Below, in pieces: positions 7,801 through 13,946 of a stretch of DNA of 19,799 nucleotides. Source of the stretch: Planctomycetota bacterium. Its GTDB lineage: Bacteria; Planctomycetota; Planctomycetia; Planctomycetales; Planctomycetaceae. The stretch is from positions 1 through 19,799 of the forward strand of contig JAEZFD010000045.1 of NCBI GenBank assembly GCA_023417655.1, given 5' to 3'. The translations under genes were made by a program, and so were the position numbers. The first letter of the stretch is position 1; every line of letters begins with the position of its first letter. Under the pieces are notes generated by a model. That model was not told where the DNA came from and searched no databases. It was given only the letters and a program-made list of their open reading frames with translations.

Positions 7801-10800
7801 TGTCATTGAAGGGGGGTATCTGTTCACCGTCCGAGGATCTGGGTTTGATGGTTCACAGTTCCGGTTTAATGATCTGGAAGTGATCGCTGACAAGAAGACC
7901 TACGCCCCAGGTGAAAAGGTCAAGTTGCTGATCAACACGAACCGCACAAACTCAACCGTTCTCCTGTTCATTCGACCTGTGGATGGGATTGCCAAATCGG
8001 TTCCGCAGTTAATCGCGCTGACCGGCAAAAGTCAGGTCGTTGAGATCGATGTCGCGGCCAATGATATGCCGAACTTTTTCGTCGAGGCTCTGACAGTCTC
8101 AAACGGGAAAGTGTTCGACGAGGTCCGGGATCTGGCCGTCCCGCCTGAAAGTCGGGTGCTGACCGTCGAAGTCATTCCTTCGGCGCAAAAATATCAGCCG
8201 GGCGCATCGGCCGACGTGCAGGTGAAGGTGACGGATCCTGAAGGGAAGCCGGTCGTCGGATCAGTGGTCCTCAGTGCATACGACAGAGCCGTGGAGTACA
8301 TCTCCGGCGGCTCCAATGTGCCAAATATCCAGGAGTACTTCTGGAAATGGAAACGGCACCACGACGCCCAGACAATTGAGAATCTGGATGTGCATTCGTC
8401 ACCGCTCAACCGAGCGAATGAACGAACCATGCAACCGCTCGGTGCCTTCGGGGATCTGATTGCCGACCTGGATGGTGTCGTGAAGCAACGCAATAGCCAC
8501 GGTGGCATGGGCGGCATGGGCGGCGGCATGGGTGGCTTTGCAATGCCGGCCGCTGCTCCGCAGGCTGAGATGGCCTTGGACGCTCGCTCAGGTGGTCTGG
8601 CTAAATCGGTCATCGCTGATGAGGCCGCCACCGTTACTCCCCAAATCCGTAGCGAGTTTGCCGATACTGCATTCTGGAAAGCGAATCTGGTCACAGATTC
8701 AGATGGCGTGGCTCATGTCCAATTTGACATGCCTGAGAACCTGACCGGCTGGAAGCTGCGTGCTTGGGGATTGGGGAACAACACCCGCGTCGGTGAAGGA
8801 TCTGTTGAAGTAGTCACCGCCAAGAACATTGTCGTGCGGCTGCAGGCTCCCCGATTCTTCGTGGAACGGGATGAAGTCGTGCTGTCAGCGGTCGTCCATA
8901 ACTATCTGGAAACCGAGAAGGAAATTACCGTTCAACTCGAACTGGCCGGGGAGACGCTGGAACTGTTTTCTGGCTCAGAATTCGGTGCTGTTCAGAAAGA
9001 CCTCTCGACCAAGGTCACGGTTGCCGCAGGGGGAGAAGCCCGCGTCGACTGGTTGGTGAAAGCCATTCAGCCGGGGACCGCCACTGTCACAATGAAGGCT
9101 CTGACCAATGAAGAGTCAGACGCCATGCAGATGACCTTCCCGGTGGAAGTACATGGCATCTTGAAGACCGAATCCTTCGCCGGTGTCATTCGTCCGAACG
9201 CCGAAACAGGTAAGTTGGAATTTACCGTACCGGAAGATCGCCAGCCTGAGCAATCGCGACTGGAAGTACGGTATTCCCCGAGCCTCGCGAGTGCGATGGT
9301 CGATGCTTTGCCTTACCTCGCGGCCTATCCTTACGGCTGCACTGAACAGACGCTGAACCGGTTTGTTCCAACGGTCATCACCCAGCAGGTGTTACTGCAG
9401 ATGGGCGTCAATCTAAAGGAGATTCAGGAGAAGCGAACGAACCTCAACTCCCAACAGTTGGGAGATCCAAAGGAACGCGCCGCTCAATGGAAGCGGTTCG
9501 AAGAGAACCCCATCTTCGATCAGGACGAACTCGACCTGATGGTTAAGACCGGTGTTAAAGACCTGACGTCGATGCAGAACAGTGACGGCGGCTGGGGCTG
9601 GTTCTCGGGAGTAGGTGAACGCAGTTATCCTCACACAACTGGTATTGTCGTCCACGGCCTGCAGATCGCCGCGAAAAACAACGTCGCCATCGCAGAAGGG
9701 GTCCTTCAGAATGGAATCGCCTGGCTGACTCGGGCTCAGAATGCCGAAGTCGCCTTGCTTCAAGAAGGTGAACGCCACGAGAAAGACACCAAGCGTAAGG
9801 AGAAATACAAAACACAGGCGTCGGATCTCGATGCATTCGTGTTCAATGTGCTGGTGGAATCCGGTGTCGCCAACCCGGAGATGCAACGCTTCCTGTATCG
9901 CGACCGCAATAAGCTGTCGCTCTACTCGCAGGCATTACTGGGACTCGCGCTGCATGAACTGAAGGCAATTGAACAGCGCGACATGGTGATCAAAAACATC
10001 GATCAGTTCCTCAAGGTTGATGAAGAAAACCAGACCGCGTATATCGATCTTCCAAATGCCAACTGGTGGTACTGGTACGGCAGTCGGGTGGAAGCGAATG
10101 CCTTCTATTTGAAACTGCTGACGAAAGTGAATCCGCAGGACACGAAGGCCGCCGGACTCGCTAAGTATCTCATCAACAATCGGCGTCACGGAACCTATTG
10201 GAACAATACTCGTGACACGGCTTATGCAATTGAAGCATTAGCAGAGTATGCCGTCGCCTCTGGCGAAACGAAGCCGAACATGCTCGTTGAAGTCTGGCTT
10301 GACGGTGAACTCAAAGCATCGGTCGAAATCACGCCAGAAGTGCTCTTCACATTTAACAACACCTTTGTGGTGGAAGGCAAGAATCTGACGTCCGGGAAGC
10401 ATGTGCTCGAACTTCGGCGACGACCGCTGAATGGTGATGGGACCCCGACACCTCTGTACTTCAACGCCTATGTCACGAACTTCACGAAAGAGGACAACAT
10501 CGCCGCCACCGGGCTGGAGATCAAAGTCGACCGGAAGTTCTATCGCCTAATCGAAGACAAGGACGCAACGTCGACAGTCCGTGGCGCCCGTGGACAGGCC
10601 ATCGATCAGAAGGTCGTGAAGTACACCCGTCAGGAACTCAAGTCTCTCGCTGAAGTTGTCAGCGGCGACCTGATCGAGATCGAGCTCAAGATTGATTCGA
10701 AGAACGATTATGAATACATCGTCTTCGAAGATTTCAAAGCCGCCGGATGTGAGCCGGTCGACCTGCAGAGCGGCTACACCCGCGGCGGGCTCGGGGCCTA

Positions 10801-10999
10801 TGTCGAGTTCCGAGATCAGAAAGTGGCATTCTTTCTGCAGCAGCTGAATCGGGGAACGCACTCCGTCAGCTATCGCGTGAGAGCTGAGATTCCCGGTAAA
10901 TTCAGTGCGTTACCAACCATGGGATTCGGCATGTACGCCCCTGAGTTGAAGGCGAACTCTGATGAAATGAAGCTGCGGATCGACGACCGAAAGAACTAA
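4811..10999 (+). CDS. bacterial alpha-2-macroglobulin-like protease inhibitor
   Basis: Exported 2062-aa protein expected to trap proteases outside the cytoplasmic membrane: cleavage of its bait region exposes a thioester that links it to the attacker. A signal peptide spans about 1-25 (hydrophobic core ALLAISLCGVLLVM), with no acceptable lipobox. TPR-like helices lie at about 30-150. Macroglobulin (MG) domains follow, with MG2 near 640-735 (IYFVTDRPVYRPDQKVEFKL). The putative bait region at about 1160-1285 includes a Gly/Met run (GGMGGMGGGMGG, from 1231). The A2M signature TAFWKANLVTDSDGVAHVQF comes next. The thioester site YPYGCTEQ has C1510 and Q1513 intact. The alpha/alpha-toroid TED continues through DGGWGWF, and the C-terminal bacterial MG10-type domain carries DYEYIVFEDFKAAG. 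AAGGA lies 5 nt before the ATG. Longer than E. coli YfhM (about 1650 aa). No pbpC neighbour, unlike the enterobacterial locus. A Trp/Tyr-rich insert lies at about 797-842. Confidence 0.95.
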   Translation: MSRIAGVSAALLAISLCGVLLVMAAEPPIADIRQQAVKEYQAGNYRDAYEALQKVIASSESQGEPLLSDLEMAITCLQQLQRNAEQDTLLAKAIEAHSGDWRLLWKAAEQLQQMPHYGFMVAGEFRRGNARGGGAYVDVSARDRVQSLMWMNQAQAAMPADADADIKSQFYLSFAGILLQSNGEGWRLQTLTNLETLPDYPEATEAFRGRWMRAYSDNRGAPVDENGNPIYYSVPSSFADAKNDGERWRWCLLQAAEMNPARRGETILRFADFLRSQFGVQTLRNFGIVLPSNEDGDSEDKTDGIWSLPSLSEDETIARLADGVKRFKLPEEFQFIRLYRELAAEMESPRAQDALQRLAIVFQDRQQFAKAAAVLQESLTRFPKDPDGRQGQLTQITGNWGTFEAASGNAAGSGAQVNYRYRNGNSVTFTARRIKVSEFLADIQSYLASRPAELDWNKIQVGQIGMDILQKNNTKYLGEEVANWTLKLDPRPEHFDRRVTVTTPLQSAGAYFVKAQMADGNQSHIVLWVNDTAIVRKQISNQVLYYVADAVTGEPLPDMQLEFFGWRQEYQENSRKHRLSTQKFAERTNRQGMVAIGERLMPPRYQWITIAKSSQGKSNRLAWLGFQGVWFERVPHELYAESKIYFVTDRPVYRPDQKVEFKLWIRQAKYGEVDNQLYANKPFTVQIEDSQGVKVYQETLTTDEYGGLQGTYSLPKQAGLGQYVIQILDAPFANGLGTFRVEEYKKPEFEVTIQAPEKPVQLGDKITATIQAKYYYGAPVTQATVKFKVERSAESGTWFPVDRWDWLYGNGYWWFAPESNWYPGFRAWGCFPPLPGWSDEAPELVLERELPMGPDGTVNVEIDTALAKLLHGNQDHRYSIQAEVTDASRRIIVGTGKVLVSRQPYRIYSWTNRGYYQVGDTIEATFQARALDGKGVQGSGKLDLLKISYTDGQPVESVVQTWDLSTNEQGTAKQTLKSSEPGQYRLSFKMQTAKDAPVIEGGYLFTVRGSGFDGSQFRFNDLEVIADKKTYAPGEKVKLLINTNRTNSTVLLFIRPVDGIAKSVPQLIALTGKSQVVEIDVAANDMPNFFVEALTVSNGKVFDEVRDLAVPPESRVLTVEVIPSAQKYQPGASADVQVKVTDPEGKPVVGSVVLSAYDRAVEYISGGSNVPNIQEYFWKWKRHHDAQTIENLDVHSSPLNRANERTMQPLGAFGDLIADLDGVVKQRNSHGGMGGMGGGMGGFAMPAAAPQAEMALDARSGGLAKSVIADEAATVTPQIRSEFADTAFWKANLVTDSDGVAHVQFDMPENLTGWKLRAWGLGNNTRVGEGSVEVVTAKNIVVRLQAPRFFVERDEVVLSAVVHNYLETEKEITVQLELAGETLELFSGSEFGAVQKDLSTKVTVAAGGEARVDWLVKAIQPGTATVTMKALTNEESDAMQMTFPVEVHGILKTESFAGVIRPNAETGKLEFTVPEDRQPEQSRLEVRYSPSLASAMVDALPYLAAYPYGCTEQTLNRFVPTVITQQVLLQMGVNLKEIQEKRTNLNSQQLGDPKERAAQWKRFEENPIFDQDELDLMVKTGVKDLTSMQNSDGGWGWFSGVGERSYPHTTGIVVHGLQIAAKNNVAIAEGVLQNGIAWLTRAQNAEVALLQEGERHEKDTKRKEKYKTQASDLDAFVFNVLVESGVANPEMQRFLYRDRNKLSLYSQALLGLALHELKAIEQRDMVIKNIDQFLKVDEENQTAYIDLPNANWWYWYGSRVEANAFYLKLLTKVNPQDTKAAGLAKYLINNRRHGTYWNNTRDTAYAIEALAEYAVASGETKPNMLVEVWLDGELKASVEITPEVLFTFNNTFVVEGKNLTSGKHVLELRRRPLNGDGTPTPLYFNAYVTNFTKEDNIAATGLEIKVDRKFYRLIEDKDATSTVRGARGQAIDQKVVKYTRQELKSLAEVVSGDLIEIELKIDSKNDYEYIVFEDFKAAGCEPVDLQSGYTRGGLGAYVEFRDQKVAFFLQQLNRGTHSVSYRVRAEIPGKFSALPTMGFGMYAPELKANSDEMKLRIDDRKN

Positions 11000-11014
11000 G
11001 CCGGAACGAATTCG

Positions 11015-11047
11015 AACCCGGCGGTTCTCGCGAATCGCCGGGTTTTT
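11015..11047 (+). terminator. strong intrinsic terminator after the A2M gene
   Basis: Near-perfect hairpin AACCCGGCGG-TTC, tetraloop TCGC, GAA-TCGCCGGGTT (13 bp with one G-T pair), followed by TTTTT at 11043-11047. It begins 16 bp after the A2M stop codon and isolates that gene from the downstream tRNA. Confidence 0.92.
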
Positions 11048-11090
11048 CGTTTCTCCGCTGCGCAGCCGACGACTGGTGAACCGATTCGGC

Positions 11091-11118
11091 TTGCGGGATC
11101 CGGGTGAACCGGTAGACT
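11091..11118 (+). promoter_or_regulatory. candidate promoter for the tRNA
   Basis: TTGCGG (11091-11096), 16 nt, TAGACT (11113-11118). Matches to sigma-70 consensus are moderate (3/6 and 4/6). The position between the A2M terminator and the tRNA, about 50 nt before the mature 5' end, is what makes it plausible. Confidence 0.35.
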
Positions 11119-11167
11119 TTCGCAGCGTGCCGCCACCGCAATGAACGTGATGGCGGACAACAGCATC

Positions 11168-11241
<74 letters not shown>

Positions 11242-11514
11242 TTTTTCATTCTTCTTCCAGCAGCCCCCCTCGGGGCTCTTCCGAACGCCTGCCTGACGGT
11301 CGTTGCCGTGCAGGACGGATTCTTCTCTTCTTGAGACACCCTGTCTCTTCGGGATCAGTAGCCGCTGACGCTCAAGTTGCTTGAGCGAGGTCGCTTCAAT
11401 TAGCGTCGAATTTTCATTCGCGGGCAGGAATTTGGTCAACCGATCCGTTCGATTCTGCTGTATGCTCGCAGACTGGAATTGATCAACTTCGGTCACTGCT
11501 GGTAAGACAATGCC
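11242..11514. other. spacer with hairpins, no gene seen
   Basis: A short GC hairpin AGCCCC-CCTC-GGGGCT (11262-11277) lies 20 nt after the tRNA and may end its transcript, although no T-run follows. A perfect 8-bp stem CGCTCAAG-TTG-CTTGAGCG occupies 11369-11387, also without a T-run. No protein pattern was recognised on either strand. Confidence 0.45.
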
Positions 11515-11676
11515 ATGTCTTTTATTCAGTCGCCGCTTTTCTGGGCATTCTTCTTCCCATTCACGGTGTTACCGTGTTTGATTGTGGCGTTCTTTGGAAT
11601 GCTCTGCCTGATGTATTTGGTTGATCTCTCCATTCGGATTCGAAAAGGCCCTCGTGTCTTTCGCCGAAAATGGTGA
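11515..11676 (+). CDS. small hydrophobic membrane protein, 53 aa
   Basis: Unrecognised microprotein. Residues 8-37 are almost entirely hydrophobic (FWAFFFPFTVLPCLIVAFFG and onward), enough for one long or two short membrane helices. A basic tail (RIRKGPRVFRRKW) follows, so the C-terminus should face the cytoplasm. The only upstream purine stretch is GGTAAG, 8 nt before the ATG, so the start site is weakly supported. The next small membrane ORF starts 75 bp downstream on the same strand. The clean hydrophobic/basic split argues for a real gene, but conservation is unknown. Confidence 0.5.
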   Translation: MSFIQSPLFWAFFFPFTVLPCLIVAFFGMLCLMYLVDLSIRIRKGPRVFRRKW

Positions 11677-11751
11677 AAGGAGAGCTTCGCAGCGTCGGGG
11701 CGCTTTCTTCAACGATCATTAAAATCGGCGATCCCAACGAATGGAGAGAAG

Positions 11752-12024
11752 ATGGACAGTGAATCCTGGATCGCACTCGCTTCCCTGTTCGTGATCGGCT
11801 ACATCGTACTGAACTTTTACAACGGAGTTTGTTATGCAATCTCCCTTCGTAAAAGTCAGATGTACGACATTGCACATGACCGGCTCTTCGCGAATTCGGA
11901 GGCGTTACAAAGAAAGACGGAAGAGCAGAACGAGCGGTTTGACGCCATCCTGACCCGGCATGAATCGTTACTCAATCGGGCAGAGGCCATTGCCACGCGA
12001 CTCGAATCCAGTCGGCGCTTTTGA
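11752..12024 (+). CDS. small membrane protein with coiled-coil tail, 90 aa
   Basis: Unrecognised. A single N-terminal membrane helix (about residues 7-30, IALASLFVIGYIVLNFYNGV) is followed by an about 55-residue polar helix rich in Glu, Arg and Leu. Its heptad-like spacing (SEALQRKTEEQNERFDAILT...LLNRAEAIATRLES) suggests a cytoplasmic or periplasmic coiled coil. GGAG lies about 6 nt before the ATG. The layout resembles small phage-shock-type or stator-like membrane proteins only in general form, so no function is assigned. Neighbours on both sides are also tiny ORFs on the same strand. Confidence 0.62.
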   Translation: MDSESWIALASLFVIGYIVLNFYNGVCYAISLRKSQMYDIAHDRLFANSEALQRKTEEQNERFDAILTRHESLLNRAEAIATRLESSRRF

Positions 12025-12048
12025 TCGAGAAACTCTGGGAGCACTTCG

Positions 12049-12114
12049 ATGAGTCAACCGGATCAGAGTAACGGAAAGAGTCAGGGTCTCTCCCCGCGGG
12101 GGCGAACAAATTGA
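12049..12114 (+). CDS. possible 21-codon ORF
   Basis: Reads MSQPDQSNGKSQGLSPRGRT plus Asn, preceded by GGGAG 7 nt before the ATG. Polar, with no domain. The good ribosome site and position 25 bp after a likely gene are the only support. It may be a leader peptide or chance. Confidence 0.22.
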   Translation: MSQPDQSNGKSQGLSPRGRTN

Positions 12115-12154
12115 ATAAATCTCGTTACTGCATCAATGAAAGCGGAGGCCAACC

Positions 12155-12289
12155 ATGTTTCGAATGCTAACCGTCGTGACATTCCTTGCCGCAGCGATCG
12201 CAACGTCTTGCACCACTGCCCGGGCAGACAACCCGTTCTCTTATATTCAGGTGGCACTGGATTCACTGCGACAGGTTCCGGTTCAGTGA
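12155..12289 (+). CDS. exported microprotein, 44 aa
   Basis: Short ORF with a strong Shine-Dalgarno (GCGGAGG, 6 nt before the ATG). The N-terminus is a textbook signal peptide: MFRM, then hydrophobic LTVVTFLAAAIATS. It offers either a signal peptidase I site after ARA, releasing a 20-residue peptide beginning DNPFSY, or a marginal lipobox (ATSC). The mature part has no cysteine, so a lipid anchor or a free secreted peptide are both possible. It lies between the small membrane ORFs and the VOC gene. It is too short for most annotation cut-offs. Function unknown. Confidence 0.55.
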   Translation: MFRMLTVVTFLAAAIATSCTTARADNPFSYIQVALDSLRQVPVQ

Positions 12290-12360
12290 CTCAGTGTCAG
12301 CGAACATGAGAATGATGCGTCTGCAAAATGACCTTAACCATGTGGAGTCGAGGGAGCACG

Positions 12361-12840
12361 ATGACAGTCAAGCGAATGGATAATGTCGGGATCGTGGTCG
12401 AAGATCTCGACGCAGGTATTCGGTTCTTTCAGGAACTGGGGCTGGAACTGGAAGGGCGGGCACCGGTTGCAGGTGACTGGGCCGACAGCGTCACGGGCCT
12501 GCCTGGGATGCGTGTTGAAATTGCCATGCTGCGCTCCCCGGATGGACACAGTCGCATCGAACTGTCACGCTTTCTCGCCCCGGCCGTGAGCAGTGATCAT
12601 CGTCATGCGCCGGTGAATTCCCTCGGATATTTACGAGTGATGTTCACAGTCGAGGACATCGACGAGACACTTTCCCGGCTCGAAAAACACGGGGCGAAAG
12701 TCGTCGGCTCTGTCGCTCAGTACCTCAATCTGTATCGACTTTGCTATCTCAGGGGACCAGAAGGAATCCTGATCGGCCTCGCACAGGAACTCCGGAAGCA
12801 GACTACCCGCGTTGATCCGATGAAGGCGAAGGATGCCTGA
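12361..12840 (+). CDS. VOC (glyoxalase/dioxygenase fold) protein with altered metal site
   Basis: A 159-aa protein of two beta-alpha-beta-beta-beta modules, the vicinal oxygen chelate fold. The first starts MDNVGIVVEDLDAGIRFFQELGLELEG and ends with RIELSRF. The second starts LGYLRVMFTVEDIDETLSRLEKHGAKVVG and ends with GPEGILIGLAQEL. The family usually binds a divalent metal through His/Glu at the first and last strands of each module. Here E67 and E143 are present, but the usual His residues are replaced (N8 and about L91/R92), so metal binding is doubtful. The substrate cannot be predicted. The ATG at 12361 is preferred over one at 12328 because GGGAG precedes it. It is convergent with epmA, only 13 bp apart. 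Confidence 0.8.
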   Translation: MTVKRMDNVGIVVEDLDAGIRFFQELGLELEGRAPVAGDWADSVTGLPGMRVEIAMLRSPDGHSRIELSRFLAPAVSSDHRHAPVNSLGYLRVMFTVEDIDETLSRLEKHGAKVVGSVAQYLNLYRLCYLRGPEGILIGLAQELRKQTTRVDPMKAKDA

Positions 12841-12853
12841 TAGGAAGAGGCGT

Positions 12854-13834
12854 CTATGCTTCATCGAATGGAAAAGCAATGACCTCGCGGATGGAACTGC
12901 AGCCAAGGCACCACATCGCGAGGCGGTCGAAACCGAGTGCGACACCGGAACTGGGCGGGAGCGGGTGCTTCGCCATCGTCTGTCTCAGACGGCTGTCATC
13001 TGGGATTTCACGCAGTCCCGCTTTACGGCGTTTCTCGTTCTGAGACTGCGTTCGCTGTTGAAGTTCGATCGGATCTGACAGTTCATGGTAGCCGTTGCAA
13101 ATCTCGATGCCGTCGAGATAAAGCTCGAACCGTTCCGCGACCGGGTATTTCTCAGTGCGAATTTTCGCCAGTGCTGCCTGACTCGCGGGATAGTCATGCA
13201 GGAATACCGCCTTCAGCTGTTTGAAGCCCGGCTCCACCTGTTCGGCAAGCAGGAGATTTAGCAATCCATCACGGTCCTGCTCCAGCCCGCGAGGCAGGAT
13301 GGCTGTCGTTCGTCTTGCGGCTTCAGCCAGTTCGGAAAGCGATGCCTCATTCGGGCAGACGTCTGCGAATTCCCGAAAGGCCTCGGCATAGGTCATCTTT
13401 CGGAATGAAGGCAACTTCAGAATCGGCAGGTTGTGATTCCATCGCTGCCGCTCGGTAAACCGAGCAAGATGAAAAATCAGGTCTTCGACGAACTTCATCT
13501 GCAAGTGATGATCGACATGGCAGCGGTACCATTCGACCATCGTGAATTCCGGATTGTGACGCGGCCCCAGTTCCTCCTGACGAAAAACGCGGGCCACTTC
13601 ATAGATACGATCGGCCCCCTGACATAACAAACGCTTGAGTGCGAACTCCGGAGACGTCTGCAGGAAGCCGGTCCCCCCCCCTGACAATGGGACGCGAAAC
13701 GGTTCGATCCACGCATCGACGCAGCAATCCCGCGACAGGCTGGGAGTCTGAACCTCCCAGTAACCTTTCGATTCGAAGAAGGCCCGCAACTCTCTCAGGA
13801 GCGAGGCCCGGCGTTGCAGGATCTCGATCTTCAT
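12854..13834 (-). CDS. epmA: EF-P lysine ligase EpmA (GenX/PoxA/YjeA)
   Basis: Class II LysRS paralogue without the anticodon-binding domain, which attaches (R)-beta-lysine (or lysine) to a conserved lysine of elongation factor P so that ribosomes pass polyproline stretches. The 326-aa length matches the family (E. coli 325). It has a motif 1 region near the N-terminus (FFESKGYWEVQTPSLS), LQTSPEFALKRLL, motif 2 RVFRQEELGPRHNPEFTMVEWYR (about 82-104) and motif 3 GVALGFDRLAM (about 297-307). ATG 13834 has GAGG just 3 nt upstream. A TTG at 13843 is open but has no ribosome site. Nine consecutive C residues on the plus strand (13673-13681) encode the Gly-Gly-Gly of LSGGGTG. EF-P and EpmB are not in the window. 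Confidence 0.93.
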   Translation of the reverse strand: MKIEILQRRASLLRELRAFFESKGYWEVQTPSLSRDCCVDAWIEPFRVPLSGGGTGFLQTSPEFALKRLLCQGADRIYEVARVFRQEELGPRHNPEFTMVEWYRCHVDHHLQMKFVEDLIFHLARFTERQRWNHNLPILKLPSFRKMTYAEAFREFADVCPNEASLSELAEAARRTTAILPRGLEQDRDGLLNLLLAEQVEPGFKQLKAVFLHDYPASQAALAKIRTEKYPVAERFELYLDGIEICNGYHELSDPIELQQRTQSQNEKRRKAGLREIPDDSRLRQTMAKHPLPPSSGVALGFDRLAMWCLGCSSIREVIAFPFDEA

Positions 13835-13946
13835 CGGCCTCAACCGCGATTAAATGATCCGAAGCCGAATCCCTGCATGCCGCGTCTTCTTCTCAGAAGA
13901 CCAAGGCACGCAGGTTTGCAGTTTCGGCGGAGCGTCGGCAGAACAG

